A stretch of DNA of 62,512 bases from Aquincola tertiaricarbonis. Its GTDB lineage: Bacteria > Pseudomonadota > Gammaproteobacteria > Burkholderiales > Burkholderiaceae_C. This document shows, piece by piece, positions 11,253 through 20,925 of this stretch. Position 1 is the first letter of the stretch. Each line of letters opens with the position of its first letter. The stretch spans positions 1 to 62,512 of the forward strand of contig NZ_JZUE01000029.1 in assembly GCF_000969605.1 (NCBI RefSeq), in the 5' to 3' direction. Position numbers and translations under genes: made by a program. The notes beneath the pieces were generated by a model. It searched no databases, was not told where the DNA came from, and worked only from the letters and a program-made list of their open reading frames with translations.

Positions 11253-12011
11253 TCAACCGATGCAGCGGCGGCCCCGGCTGCGGCCCACGCCCAGCGCCAG
11301 GCCCAGCAGGCCCAGCGCCATCAGCGCATGGGTCTGCGGCTCGGGCACGGCCAGCGTCACCGTGGCGTTCACCACGCCGGGGTTGTCGTCGTAATAGCCT
11401 GATGTGCCGTTGAAGTTGAAGGCGTCCACGAAGCCGAGGTACAGCCGGGTGGCATTGACCGGCGCGGTGAAGGTGAGCAGCGTACCGCTGGCGTCGTCCC
11501 GGCCGGTGCGGCCGTCGCCGACGAAGAACACCTGGTAGAGCGCTGGCGCCTGGCTCACGGGGTTGCCGGCGTCCCAGGCCGGCAGTGCGGCGGGCGCGGC
11601 CTGGCCGAACGGATCGGCTTCGGAGCCGAACATCGCCACCAGCGGCAGCTGGGTGTTGCCGGTTGCGTTCGAGATGCCGTTGAGCCCGCCGATATTGGAA
11701 GCCGGGCCCAGCCAGTTGCCGCCCTCGGGCGTGGCCAGGTCGGCGCCGTTGCTGCAGCAGTTGAGCCCGCCGGTCACCGAGGTGAAGGTGAACACCTTGC
11801 CGCTGCCTGCGGTGAAGCTGGCGTATGGCGCGTCCGACGCCGCACCCGACACCGAGCCGCTGTGGCCGAACACCTGGTACAGGCTCACCGAGCCCGGCAG
11901 GCTGAAGGAGGCGCTGCCGCCCGGAGCGATGGTCACCTGGGCCGATGCCACACCGAATGCGGCGATGCAGCCCAGCGCTACCGCGGTCGATCGAGATGCG
12001 GGTGTCGGCAT
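11253..12011 (-). CDS. PEP-CTERM sorting-domain protein, function unknown
   Basis: 252 residues. A signal peptide ends about ASAQ. The secreted body is rich in Gly, Ser and Asn (GSASFSLPGSVSLYQVFG, a CC pair in GGLNCCSNG). The C-terminus carries the PEP-CTERM tripartite signal: VPEP, a hydrophobic helix (LMALGLLGLALGVG) and a basic tail RSRGRR. In the known system exosortase cleaves and anchors such proteins to the exopolysaccharide layer. No exosortase is in this window. The ATG at 12011 has GGAGGAAC before it. Function of the body is unknown; it is divergent from the LysR gene. Confidence 0.82.
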   Translation of the reverse strand: MPTPASRSTAVALGCIAAFGVASAQVTIAPGGSASFSLPGSVSLYQVFGHSGSVSGAASDAPYASFTAGSGKVFTFTSVTGGLNCCSNGADLATPEGGNWLGPASNIGGLNGISNATGNTQLPLVAMFGSEADPFGQAAPAALPAWDAGNPVSQAPALYQVFFVGDGRTGRDDASGTLLTFTAPVNATRLYLGFVDAFNFNGTSGYYDDNPGVVNATVTLAVPEPQTHALMALGLLGLALGVGRSRGRRCIG

Positions 12012-12107
12012 GCTGGTTCCTCCGGTGTTGTGCGTCCCGCACCCTAGCCTCGGGCGCCGCGGCGGCGTATCCCTAAGCCGCACACGGCTGCCCTTACAGT
12101 GCGCCGC

Positions 12108-13025
12108 ATGGACCGCATCACCGGGATCGAGCTGTACCTGCGCGTGGTGGAGACCGGCAGCTTCAGCAAGGCCGCCGCCGACCTCGGCGTGACCCAGCCC
12201 ACCGCCACGCGGCATGTGGCCGCGCTGGAAGCGCAGCTGGGCGCGCGGCTGCTCCACCGCAGCACTCGCGGCGTGACGCCGACGGAAGTGGGCCAGGCCT
12301 ACTACGAGCGCTGCAAGCACATCGCCCTGGCACTGGAGGAAGCGGGCAACCTCGCCAGCCTGCTGCAGGCCGGCGTGGGCGGCACGCTGCGCGTGGGCTG
12401 CTCGGTGGCCTTCGGCCGGCGGGTGCTGGTGCCGCTGACGTTGCGCTACATGCAGCAGCATCCCGGTGTGACGCTGGACCTGAGCTTCGACGACCGTTAC
12501 GTGAACCTGGTGGAGCAGGGCATCGACGTGGCGGTGCGCATGGGCCGGCTGGCCGATAGCACGCTGGGTGCGCGCTACCTGGGCATCAATCCGTGGGCGG
12601 TCCTGGCTGCGCCGGCGCTGCTGGAACGCCGCGGCATGCCGGCCGAGCCGACCGCCCTGGTCCAGGAGGATTGCCTGGTCTACAGCAGCGTGATGGGCGA
12701 CGACCGCTGGCAGTTCCGCCTGCCCGATGGCGGCATGAGCGTGGTGCCGGTCAAGGGGCCGCTGCGTTCCAACAACCTGTCGGCCGTGCTGGCCGCCTGC
12801 CGCGCCGGCCTGGGCTTCGCGGCCCTGCCCTGGTACGTGGCCGGGCCGTCGGTGCAGGCGGGCGAGCTGGTGCCGGTGCTCACCGGCCATGCGCTGCCCT
12901 CGCAGGAAATGCATGCGGTCTTCCCCTCGCCGCGGCTGGTGCCGGGCAAGGTGCGCAGCTTCGTGGACTTCCTGCAGCAGCAGTTCACTGCGGCCAGATG
13001 GTGGGAGATGCCGCTCACGAAGTGA
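12108..13025 (+). CDS. LysR-family transcriptional regulator
   Basis: 305 residues. N-terminal winged helix-turn-helix (GSFSKAAADLGVTQPTATRHVAALEAQLG, about 18-46), then a LysR substrate-binding domain with the two-lobed periplasmic-binding fold (RVGCSVAFGRRVLVPLTLRY onward). A GTG at 12099 is in frame, but the ATG at 12108 starts MDRITGIELY as is usual. TACAGT lies 7 bases before this ATG with no Shine-Dalgarno, so translation may be leaderless. LysR proteins usually control a divergent neighbour, here the PEP-CTERM gene; that link is inference. Its 3' end overlaps the convergent chemoreceptor by 11 bases. Confidence 0.9.
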   Translation: MDRITGIELYLRVVETGSFSKAAADLGVTQPTATRHVAALEAQLGARLLHRSTRGVTPTEVGQAYYERCKHIALALEEAGNLASLLQAGVGGTLRVGCSVAFGRRVLVPLTLRYMQQHPGVTLDLSFDDRYVNLVEQGIDVAVRMGRLADSTLGARYLGINPWAVLAAPALLERRGMPAEPTALVQEDCLVYSSVMGDDRWQFRLPDGGMSVVPVKGPLRSNNLSAVLAACRAGLGFAALPWYVAGPSVQAGELVPVLTGHALPSQEMHAVFPSPRLVPGKVRSFVDFLQQQFTAARWWEMPLTK

Positions 13026-14455
13026 GCACGAAGCGGCCCACCACCGCATGAAGCTGCGCGGCCTCGCGGCGCAGGCTCTCGGCGGCGGCGGCGCCCTGCT
13101 CCACCAGCGCGGCGTTCTGCTGCGTCACCGCGTCCAGCTGCGTCACGGCCCCGCCCACCTGGGTGATGCCGGTCGTCTGCTGGCTGGCCGCGCCGGAGAT
13201 CTCGCCGATCAACTGGCTGACGCGGCGCGCCTGGTCCACGATGTTGCGCATGCTGCTGCCCGCATCGCCCACCAGGCGGGTGCCGGCCTCCACCCGTTCC
13301 ACCGAGTTGCCGATCAGCACCTTGATCTCCTTGGCCGCGTCGGCCGAGCGCTTGGCCAGGCCGCGCACCTCGGCCGCCACCACCGCGAAGCCGCGGCCCT
13401 GCTCGCCGGCCCGCGCGGCTTCCACCGCCGCGTTCAGCGCCAGGATGTTGGTCTGGAAGGCGATGCCGTCGATGGTGCTGATGATGTCGGCGATGCGGCG
13501 CGACGAGTCGCTGATCTGGCCGATGGTCTGCACCACCTTGTCCACCAGCTCGCCGCCCTGCACGGCGGCTGCCGAAGCCTCGCGGGCCAGCACGTCGGCC
13601 TGGGCCGCGGTGTCGGCGGTGTTGCGCACGGCGCCGGTGAGCTGCTCCATGGACGAGGCCGTCTGCTGCAGGTTGCCGGCCTGCGCTTCGGTGCGCTGGC
13701 TCAGGTCCATGTTGCCGGTGGCGATCTCGGCCGCCGCCTGCTCGATGGCCAGGCTGGCCCGGCCCACGTCGCCCATCGCGGCATGCATCTTCTGCACGGC
13801 CGCCTTGAGCATCACGGCGGTGGGCGCCGTCACCGCCAGCGGCGTGACGTCCAGGCACAAGGCATGGCCGCGGTCGAGCTGGCGCACCAGGGCCGACAGC
13901 TCCGCCGCCTCGATGGTGGCGCGGCGCAGCCGCAGCGCCAGCAGCACCTCGATGGCGGTCTGCGCCACCACGTACACCGCATGCATCAAGGTCTTGAGCA
14001 GGTCGGGCTGGGGCGTGCAGTACACCGCCCAGCCCATGGCCTGCAGCCGGTCGAAGACCAGGTGGTGCACGGCAAACAGGGCGGCCACCAGTACCGCCGG
14101 CCGCCAGTCCCGGTACACCAGCACCATGCCCAGCAGCACGAACACGCCGAAGTGGAACTCCAGCGTGCCGCGGCCCAGTTGGATGTGCAGCGCCACCAGC
14201 ACCACGTTGGCACCCACCAGCACCAGTTGCGAGAGCAGGCTGCCCCCGTGCCGCGAAGAACACCGCCAAGCCCACCGCGCAGACCGGCACCGTCCAGCCC
14301 AGCGCCAGGCCCAGCTGGCCGAAGGACTGGCCGATGGCCAGCGCCGCCAAGGCAGAGGCGGCCATGACCAGCAGCATCACCAGATCGCCCGCCCGGGCCA
14401 CCGCTTTCAGGCGATGACGCACATCGGGGGCCAGGACAGCAACGGATGGATTCAT
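13015..14455 (-). pseudogene. Methyl-accepting chemotaxis protein with a one-base frameshift
   Basis: Reading from ATG 14455 (MNPSVAVLAPDVRHRLKAV) the protein has membrane helices up to AVGLAVFFAARG. The frame then breaks in a run of five G (minus strand, 14243-14247). Removing one G restores GSLLSQLVLVGANVVLV and joins it to the long downstream frame, giving about 479 residues. The rest holds more helices and a cytosolic signalling domain with the conserved hairpin tip (GIAFQTNILALNAAVEAARAGEQGRGF). Either a sequencing error in the homopolymer, a recent mutation or phase variation. The downstream frame alone (ATG 14223) would lack two helices. Confidence 0.82.
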
Positions 14456-14596
14456 GGAAGGGCTCGCAGGGAAGGCCGAAGGTTCGGCGGCCCCGCCTGC
14501 TGACACATCGCGCCAGAAATGAGCAGGGCCACGAACGCCTTATCGGCGTGCGCAGCAGCTGGCTGAAGCACCCGGCCTGCGATCAGGCCCTCGGCG

Positions 14597-15130
14597 TCAC
14601 ATCGAGCGGATCACGTCCCCGCCCTCGCGGGCCAGGGCCTCGCGGGCCTCGTCGGCTTCCTCGGCCGAGCGTGGATGCGCGACCACCGCCCAGCGGCCAT
14701 GGCTGGTGGCGTCGCGCACGCTGCTGATGACGCGGCCCCGGTCGGGCCGCAAGGTCAGCAGCCCGGCCAGCAACAGGCCCGCGAACAGGCCGTACAGCGC
14801 GGCCACGCCGATGGTCATGCCGGGCGAGGCCTCGGCCGCGGCCCAGCCGCTGGCCGCCAGCAGCGCACCGACGGCGGCACCCACCACCAGCCCGGCGGCG
14901 CCCAGCCTGCCGTGGCTGCGCAGCAGCGTTCGCCAGATGCCCTGGGATTCGGGTTCCAGCTTGCGGCCGAGCCGCGGGTCATGCGGCTCCACCACCAGCA
15001 CGGGGCAGCGCTCGCCGCGCTGCTGTCGCTGCAGGCTGCCGGCCGCGCGTGCGGCTGCGGTGCCGTTGTCGAACAGCGCGGCCACCAGCGTCAACGATCG
15101 TTCACCGAACAGGTTCATCGCGGCGCGCAT
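14597..15130 (-). CDS. Small membrane protein of unknown function
   Basis: 177 residues. A soluble N-terminal segment with an alpha/beta look (TLVAALFDNGTAAARAAGSL) is followed by two membrane helices (GLVVGAAVGALLAASGWAAA and GVAALYGLFAGLLLAGLL) and a soluble tail (GRWAVVAHPRSAEEADEAREAL). The overall plan resembles stress-linked glycine-zipper-like membrane proteins of Burkholderiales, but I do not recognise a named family. GAGGAGA lies before the ATG at 15130; a second ATG is 12 bases in. Confidence 0.7.
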   Translation of the reverse strand: MRAAMNLFGERSLTLVAALFDNGTAAARAAGSLQRQQRGERCPVLVVEPHDPRLGRKLEPESQGIWRTLLRSHGRLGAAGLVVGAAVGALLAASGWAAAEASPGMTIGVAALYGLFAGLLLAGLLTLRPDRGRVISSVRDATSHGRWAVVAHPRSAEEADEAREALAREGGDVIRSM

Positions 15131-15240
15131 GGCGTCTCCTCAGGATGCGGGCGCCTGCTTTCCAGGCGCATGGCCGCATTGAACCGGAGCCGCCGGGCCA
15201 GCGGGATCAACCGACGGCCCGTTGCGCTGTCGGCCGGGGC

Positions 15241-16959
15241 CTACGGTGCGGTGCAGACGAAGCTGGCAGCCGCGTTCACGTCACCGCTGCCGCGGTAGCG
15301 CGGGTAGGCCGGCCAGTCGCACAGCGGCCGCGTGCGGCCGGGCACGCCCACGGTGTCGGCCACCGTCTGGGCAGGCGGGGCGATGCCCTGCTCCACCCAG
15401 TTGTCCAGCGCGGTGAGCGAATCCCAGGCGGCGTTGAACACGGTGCTGGCCGCATGGCCGTAGCCCGGGATCTCGTAGTACCGCAGGAAGCCGGCGGTGC
15501 GCGCCGCGCCCATGGCGGCCTGCACCCGGGCGTAATACGCCTGGGTGGCGCGGGTGCTCACCAGCTGGTCGGAGGTGCCGTGGGCCATCAGGATCTTGCC
15601 GCCGCGGGACTCGAAGGCCGACAGGTCGGCCTGGTTGATGTCCTGCAGGCCGGTCAGCTCGCTGATGCGGGCCTGCCAGGGGCCGGGGTTCTGCGGGTCC
15701 AGCGTCAGCGCGTCGAAGCCGGGGTCGCGGGTGACGAAGTACTTGGCCCACTGGCTCCAGAAGCCGGAGTGGTACGGCACGCCGCCGGTGGGCAGGTAGG
15801 GCGGCATCGGCGTGGTGGGCTGCAACGTGTTCAGGCCGAGGTAGGTGACGGTCTGCTGCACGCCGGTGCCAGGACGGCCGAAGTCGGTGCCCCAGGTGTT
15901 GAAGCCGGGGTAGCCGGTCTCGCCGCTGGCCACCGGGTAGCCGAAGACGATGGGCGTGTCGATCACCTTCATCGCCGTGATCTGCGCATCCGACAGGCAG
16001 CTGTCGCCGGTGTCCGCACCGCCCGGGCAGCGCAGCGGCTGGCCGTTGAGCGTGGCGGTGGCCGGGTCGTAGCTGGCATTGCAGGCCGCCTGGTGGCTGA
16101 TGACGCCGTCGGCCACGCCGTCCAGGCCGTCGCAGGCGGCCACCGCGCTGTCGAACAGCGCCTGCCGCTTGGCCAGGTTGGGATAGGCCCCCGGCTGCGC
16201 CAGCGCCCGGGTGATGCGGCCGAACTGCAGGTCCAGGCTGGCGGCCGCATAGGCGGGATAGAGCACGATGGCGCCGTCGAAGTCGGCCGGCCACTTCTGC
16301 GTGACGGCCAGCGCCTCGCGCCCGCCGGTGGAGCCACCGGCGAAGTAGCTGCGGCGCGGGCCGTCGCCGTAGCGCTTGTCGATCAGGTACATCGCGGCAT
16401 CGCGGGTCTTCTTCAGGGCCTCGAACGAGAAGTTGCGCAGCGCCTCCTGGTTGAGCGCGAACACGCCCGGGTTGGCCGGATCGGTAGCCGCCTGGTGGCC
16501 GCTGTCGCTGGCGAACACCGCATAGCCCAGGCCGATGGGATTGGGCCGGTCGGCCGGGCCGGCCGGCACGTTGCCCGCCACGTTGGGGATGGTGCCGTTG
16601 TAGCCGCCACCACCCAGCATCAGCGCCTTGCCGTTCCAGGTGGCGGGCAGGTTGAGCTGCATCAGGATCTTGGGCGCGGCCGGATCCACCGGGGCGATCT
16701 CGGCCATCACCTTGCAGTATTCGCCGAAGGTCTTGGGCGCGGTGCCGCCCGCGGCTTCCACCGTGGCGCTGGTGACGGTGGCGCCGCTGGTGGGCAGGCC
16801 GATGCGGGCGGCGGGCACGGTCATGCCGGCCAGCTCGGCACAGGCCATCGGCTGGTCGTCGTCGTCGGACGAACTGCCGCAGGCGCTGAGCATCAGCAGG
16901 GCGCAGGCGGCGGGCACGGCGGCCAGCACCAGGCGGCGGCGGGAAGCGGGAACGATCAT
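15241..16959 (-). CDS. Tannase/feruloyl-esterase-family lipoprotein
   Basis: 572 residues. Lipoprotein signal with lipobox LSAC (Cys27) and an acidic DDDD linker, then an alpha/beta-hydrolase of the tannase family. The nucleophile elbow is GGSTGGRE (Ser210), the acid is likely the Asp of HGTSDQLVS and the catalytic His is in IPGYGHAAST. Paired cysteines (CDGLDGV, CPGGADTGDSC) fit the family's lid domain and disulfides. It probably hydrolyses aromatic or gallate-type esters at the outer membrane; the substrate is not known. It is divergent from 17050 with an 89-base gap. Confidence 0.85.
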   Translation of the reverse strand: MIVPASRRRLVLAAVPAACALLMLSACGSSSDDDDQPMACAELAGMTVPAARIGLPTSGATVTSATVEAAGGTAPKTFGEYCKVMAEIAPVDPAAPKILMQLNLPATWNGKALMLGGGGYNGTIPNVAGNVPAGPADRPNPIGLGYAVFASDSGHQAATDPANPGVFALNQEALRNFSFEALKKTRDAAMYLIDKRYGDGPRRSYFAGGSTGGREALAVTQKWPADFDGAIVLYPAYAAASLDLQFGRITRALAQPGAYPNLAKRQALFDSAVAACDGLDGVADGVISHQAACNASYDPATATLNGQPLRCPGGADTGDSCLSDAQITAMKVIDTPIVFGYPVASGETGYPGFNTWGTDFGRPGTGVQQTVTYLGLNTLQPTTPMPPYLPTGGVPYHSGFWSQWAKYFVTRDPGFDALTLDPQNPGPWQARISELTGLQDINQADLSAFESRGGKILMAHGTSDQLVSTRATQAYYARVQAAMGAARTAGFLRYYEIPGYGHAASTVFNAAWDSLTALDNWVEQGIAPPAQTVADTVGVPGRTRPLCDWPAYPRYRGSGDVNAAASFVCTAP

Positions 16960-17049
16960 CGGTTTGTGTCCTTGACTGCCCCGCGAGGATGCGCCGCCGC
17001 ACGGGGCCGCCGCATCCGGTCGGACCCGATGCGATCACAATCCGCGCCC

Positions 17050-17655
17050 ATGAAACTGCGCATGGCCGAGAACTCCCTTTTTGCAATCCTGCTGCGTTCA
17101 CGCTGGTGGATCAGCCTGCTGGTGGCCGCGGGCTTCGTGGCGGTGTCGTTCGCGCTGCTGCCCGAATCGGTGCGCATGGTGGGTGCGCTGGGCGGCGCGC
17201 CCTTCGTCATCATCTCGGTGATGGCCGCGCGGCGGCAATGGGGCCTGCCGAGCCCGGCCAAGGCCGAGGCGCTGCTGAAGACGGCGGCCGGCATGGGCTG
17301 GCCCGAACTGGCCGAGGCCCTGGCGGCCGGCTGGCAGCGGGAGGGCTACAGCGTGCAGCGGCTGCAGGGCGGCCAGGCCGACTTCCTGCTGGAGCGCCAG
17401 GGCCGCACCGTGGTGGCCAGCGCGCGTCGCTGGAAGGCCGCCCGCGTGGGCACCGAGCCGCTGCGCGAGCTGCTGCAGGCGGTGGACCGCCATGAGGCCA
17501 GCTCGGGCCTGTACGTGGCCCTGGGCGAGCCCAGCGAAGCCGCGGTGGGCTTCGCCAACCAGAACGCCATCACCTTGCTGCGCGGCAACGCGCTGGCGCA
17601 GCTGCTGCGGGACATGCCGCTGGCGGCCACCCCGGCAGTGCGAGGCAAGGCGTGA
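17050..17655 (+). CDS. Membrane protein with Mrr-like restriction-endonuclease fold
   Basis: 201 residues. Two N-terminal membrane helices ([20 protein letters not shown] and [17 protein letters not shown]) precede a cytosolic region with [32 protein letters not shown]. This resembles the Mrr-type endonuclease core (D-x-ExK-like), although the canonical ExK is replaced by S-A-R, so nuclease activity is doubtful. CACAAT lies 8 bases before the ATG with no Shine-Dalgarno. Its stop overlaps the mgsA start (TGATG), making it the first gene of a four-gene operon. Role unknown. Confidence 0.72.
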   Translation: MKLRMAENSLFAILLRSRWWISLLVAAGFVAVSFALLPESVRMVGALGGAPFVIISVMAARRQWGLPSPAKAEALLKTAAGMGWPELAEALAAGWQREGYSVQRLQGGQADFLLERQGRTVVASARRWKAARVGTEPLRELLQAVDRHEASSGLYVALGEPSEAAVGFANQNAITLLRGNALAQLLRDMPLAATPAVRGKA

Positions 17656-18041
17656 TGGCGCCCCGCATCGCCCTCATTGCGCACGACGGCCGCAAGCAGG
17701 CCATGGTGGCGCTGGCGCAGGAGTTCGCGGGCTTCCTGCGCCGATGCACGCTGTGCGCCACGGGCACCACCGGCCAGCGGCTGCAGGACGAGGCCGGCCT
17801 CCAGGTGGAGCGCCTGCTCAGCGGCCCGCTCGGCGGCGACCTGCAGATCGGCGCGCGGCTGTCGGTGGGCGAGGTGGACGCGGTGATCTTCCTGCGCGAC
17901 CCGATGACCGCCCAGCCGCACGAGCCCGACATCAACGCCCTGGTGCGCGCCTGCGACGTGCACGACGTGCCGTGTGCGACCAACGTGTCGGGGGCGCGGT
18001 TGCTCTTGCGGCAGCTGGAGGTGCAAAACTCGCCCCCATGA
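17655..18041 (+). CDS. mgsA: Methylglyoxal synthase
   Basis: 128 residues, converting dihydroxyacetone phosphate to methylglyoxal and phosphate. Diagnostic motifs are present: AHDGRK at the start, [18 protein letters not shown] with the catalytic Asp, and [14 protein letters not shown] with the second catalytic Asp and the His, ending PCATN. GTG 17652 is also in frame, but ATG 17655 overlaps the previous stop and fits better. The 3' end overlaps the cidA-like gene (ATGA). Typical length is 130-150 residues. Confidence 0.93.
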   Translation: MAPRIALIAHDGRKQAMVALAQEFAGFLRRCTLCATGTTGQRLQDEAGLQVERLLSGPLGGDLQIGARLSVGEVDAVIFLRDPMTAQPHEPDINALVRACDVHDVPCATNVSGARLLLRQLEVQNSPP

Positions 18042-18418
18042 TCCAGGCCTTTGCTGTACTTCTGGTGCTGCAGCTCGTGGGCGAGCTGCTGGTTCAATCG
18101 CTGGGGCTGCCCTTGCCCGGCCCGCTGATCGGCATGCTGCTGCTGTTCGGCATCCTGGTGTGGCGCGGCGGCGTGCCCGAGCCGCTGCGCAAGCTGGGCG
18201 AGGTGCTGCTGCAGAACATGATGCTGCTGTTCATCCCCGCCGTGGCCGGCGTGATGATGCTGTTCGACCGCGTGGCGCAGGAGTGGCTGCCCTTCTTCGT
18301 GGCCTGCATCGGCGGCGCAGCGATCACGCTGGCCGTCACCGCGCTGGTGCTGCAGGCGCTGCTGCGCCGCCGCCCGCCCGACGACTCCCTGGCCGAAGAA
18401 CGGGAGCCGCGCACGTGA
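18038..18418 (+). CDS. cidA: CidA/LrgA-family membrane protein
   Basis: 126 residues with four predicted membrane helices. The conserved LrgA features [17 protein letters not shown] and [12 protein letters not shown] are visible. Members are holin-like proteins that pair with an LrgB/CidB partner and affect autolysis or export of small products such as pyruvate. Start and stop overlap mgsA and lrgB by four bases, so the set is translated together. CidA and LrgA cannot be separated by sequence alone. Confidence 0.88.
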   Translation: MIQAFAVLLVLQLVGELLVQSLGLPLPGPLIGMLLLFGILVWRGGVPEPLRKLGEVLLQNMMLLFIPAVAGVMMLFDRVAQEWLPFFVACIGGAAITLAVTALVLQALLRRRPPDDSLAEEREPRT

Positions 18419-19131
18419 AGGCCGAGTTCTTCCAGATCTGGGTCTTCCTCGCGCAATCACCGCTGCTGTGGCTCACGCTCACGGTGCTGGTGTACCTGGG
18501 CGCGCTGTGGCTCTACCGCAAGAGCGGGCTCAATCCGCTGGTCAATCCGGTGCTGATCTCGGTGGCGGCCATCGTCACCGTGCTGCTGCTCACGCGCACG
18601 CCCTATCCGCAGTACTTCGACGGCGCCAAGTTCGTGCACTTCCTGATCGGACCGGCCACGGTGGCGCTGGCCATCCCGCTGTACAACCAGCTGGAGCGGC
18701 TCAAGCGCATGGGACTGCCGATCGGCATCGCGCTGTTCAGCGGCTGCATCACCGCCATCATCAGCGCGGTGGGCATCGGCTGGCTGCTGGGCGCCACGCC
18801 CGAGACGCTGCGCTCGCTGGCGCCGAAGTCGTCCACCATGCCCATCGCGATGGGCGTGGCCGAGCGCATCGGCGGCCTGCCCTCGCTGGCCGCCGTGGCG
18901 GTGGCGGTCACCGGCATCTCGGGCGCCATCATGGCGCGCAGCGTGTTCAACCTGCTGAAGATCGCCGACCCGGCGGTGCGCGGCTTTGCGGTGGGCGTGG
19001 CCTCGCATGCCATCGGCACCGCACGGGCGCTGCAGGTGCATGAGCAGGCCGGCGCCTTCTCGGCGCTGGCGATGGCGCTCAACGGCATCGCCACCGCGCT
19101 GCTGGTGCCGCTGCTGCTGGCGCTGCTGTAG
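18415..19131 (+). CDS. lrgB: LrgB/CidB-family membrane protein
   Basis: 238 residues, mostly membrane helices, with the family signatures ALWLYRKSGLNPLVNPVLIS, FLIGPATVALAIPLY, KSSTMPIAMGVAE and ASHAIGTARAL. It starts at GTG 18415, overlapping the cidA stop. It is the partner of the upstream CidA-like protein. Linkage to mgsA suggests a role in overflow carbon metabolism, an inference. It ends nine bases from the convergent amidohydrolase stop. Confidence 0.9.
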   Translation: MKAEFFQIWVFLAQSPLLWLTLTVLVYLGALWLYRKSGLNPLVNPVLISVAAIVTVLLLTRTPYPQYFDGAKFVHFLIGPATVALAIPLYNQLERLKRMGLPIGIALFSGCITAIISAVGIGWLLGATPETLRSLAPKSSTMPIAMGVAERIGGLPSLAAVAVAVTGISGAIMARSVFNLLKIADPAVRGFAVGVASHAIGTARALQVHEQAGAFSALAMALNGIATALLVPLLLALL

Positions 19132-19140
19132 GGCGCGGCG

Positions 19141-20493
19141 TCAGGCTTGCGCGGCCAGCAGCCGCGCGAAACGGTTGTGCTGCTCGACCACCCGCGGCAG
19201 CTCCACCGTGGTGAGCTGGCCGTCGCGCACGATGTGGCGGCCGCCGACCACGCTGTGCGTGACCTGCGGGGCGCCGCAGAACACCAGCGCCGCCAGCGGA
19301 TCGCCCTGCCCGCCGGCCAGGCCGACGTGGTTCAGGTCGAAGCTCACGAAGTCGGCCGACATGCCCGGCGCCAAGGCGCCGATGTCGTCGCGGCCCAGCA
19401 CCTGCGCGCCGCCGCGGGTGGCGATCTCCAGCGCCTCGCGCGCGGTCATCGCCGCGCCGGTCACGCGCTGCAGCAGCATGGCCATGCGGGTCTCGCCCAG
19501 CAGGTGCGCGCCGTCGTTGGAGGCCGAGCCGTCCACGCCCAGGCCCACCGGCACGCCCACGTCGCGCATGCGCCGCACCGGGGCGATGCCCGAGCCCAGC
19601 CGCATGTTGGAGCACGGGCAGTGGGCCACGCCGGTGCGGGTGCGGGCGAACAGCTGCAGCCCCGGCTCGTCGAGCTTGACGCAGTGGGCATGCCAGACGT
19701 CGGGGCCGGTCCAGCCCAGGTCTTCGGCGTATTCGGCGGGCGTCATGCCGAACTTCTCGCGCGAGTAGCTGACGTCGTTGTCGTTCTCGGCCAGGTGGGT
19801 GTGCAGGCTCACGCCGTACTGCCGCGCCAGCAGCGCCGAATCACGCATCAGCCCGCGGCTGACGCTGAAGGGCGAACACGGTGCCACCACGATGCGCAGC
19901 ATCGAATGCCGCGCCGGATCGTGCCAGCGCTCGATCAGCCGCTGCGTCTCCTTCAGGATCGCGGGCTCGGCCTCCACCACGCTGTCGGGCGGCAGCCCGC
20001 CCTGGCTCTGGCCCACGCTCATAGAGCCCCGCGCCGCATGAAAGCGCATGCCGATCTGCTGCGCGGCCTCGATGCTGTGCTCGAGGTTGACGCCGTTGGG
20101 GTAGATGTACAGGTGGTCGCTGGAGGTGGTGCAGCCCGACAGCAGCAGCTCGGCCATCGCGGTCAGTGTGGAGGTGCGCACCATGTCGGGCGTGAGGCCC
20201 GCCCAGATGGGATACAGCGCCTGCAGCCAGCCGAACAGCTCCGCATCCTGCGCGGGGCCGATCGCGCGGGTGAGGCTCTGGTACATGTGGTGGTGCGTGT
20301 TCACCAGGCCGGGGATGACGATCTGGTCGGTGGCGTCGATGACTTGGTCGGCCTCTTGGGGCAGCTCCCTGGTCGGGCCGACGGCTTCGATGACGCCGTC
20401 CCTGCTGAAGATGGCGCCGTCAGGGATTTCGCGCCTTGCGTCGTCCATGGTGGCGATGAGGCGGGCGTTCTTGATGAGGAGCGTGGGGGTCAT
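19141..20493 (-). CDS. 8-oxoguanine deaminase (amidohydrolase family)
   Basis: 450-residue zinc amidohydrolase of the guanine-deaminase-like subgroup. The metal motif HxH is in VNTHHHMYQS; further ligands are in HTHLAEN and WHAHCVKL, and the last metal Asp is in GLGVDGSASND. Family members deaminate 8-oxoguanine to urate, feeding the purine genes downstream. The frame stays open to 20652 through the repeat block, but the ATG at 20493 (MTPTLLIKNARLI) has GGAAGA and the family start. Guanine deaminase or a related aminohydrolase is the main alternative. Confidence 0.82.
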   Translation of the reverse strand: MTPTLLIKNARLIATMDDARREIPDGAIFSRDGVIEAVGPTRELPQEADQVIDATDQIVIPGLVNTHHHMYQSLTRAIGPAQDAELFGWLQALYPIWAGLTPDMVRTSTLTAMAELLLSGCTTSSDHLYIYPNGVNLEHSIEAAQQIGMRFHAARGSMSVGQSQGGLPPDSVVEAEPAILKETQRLIERWHDPARHSMLRIVVAPCSPFSVSRGLMRDSALLARQYGVSLHTHLAENDNDVSYSREKFGMTPAEYAEDLGWTGPDVWHAHCVKLDEPGLQLFARTRTGVAHCPCSNMRLGSGIAPVRRMRDVGVPVGLGVDGSASNDGAHLLGETRMAMLLQRVTGAAMTAREALEIATRGGAQVLGRDDIGALAPGMSADFVSFDLNHVGLAGGQGDPLAALVFCGAPQVTHSVVGGRHIVRDGQLTTVELPRVVEQHNRFARLLAAQA

Positions 20494-20527
20494 GGGTTGT
20501 CTTCCGTTCCTTGCCTGGTGTGGGCGG

Positions 20528-20774
20528 TTTGCGCAGGGCCGTGCGGGCCGGCTCGGGGGCTTAGCTTCCGCGGTCGGTGCTGCGCACCGACTGCCCTGCG
20601 CTGCTCGGTCGAGTGGCCCACGCCGCGTAACTCGCTGCGATGGCGTTGCCATCTCCGCTCAAACACCCGCCTGCGAGTCAGATGTTGTGGCGCGCTGCGC
20701 GCGCGGGCCACCCGCCCTGCGCTGCTCGGCGCTCCACATGCGCCCCCGAGCCGGCCCGCACGGCCCTGCGCAAA
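20528..20774. repeat. Inverted repeat with perfect 33-base arms
   Basis: The arm at 20528-20560 (starting TTTGCGCAGGGCC) is the exact reverse complement of 20742-20774. The 181-base spacer holds a copy of GCCCTGCGCTGCTCGG, which recurs just before the right arm. This is the structure of a MITE-like or REP-type element; no transposase is present. Confidence 0.75.
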
Positions 20775-20925
20775 TGTCCAGCGGTGGTGCTGCGCTTGGA
20801 AATGCCGTGCATCGTCGCCGCGGTTTGCAAGTGGAGGCGCGCCGCGCGGCTGCGGTGAAGAGGCACCGCCTCTGTCGACGGCAGCGCCGTGGCCAAGCGC
20901 TCCCGTCCACCAGCCCGAAGAGCCG

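Noticed and set aside
10537-12042. Extended 501-codon frame for the GntR gene
   Set aside because: Codons upstream of 11196 are antiparallel to the better PEP-CTERM reading and lack homology to any GntR protein.
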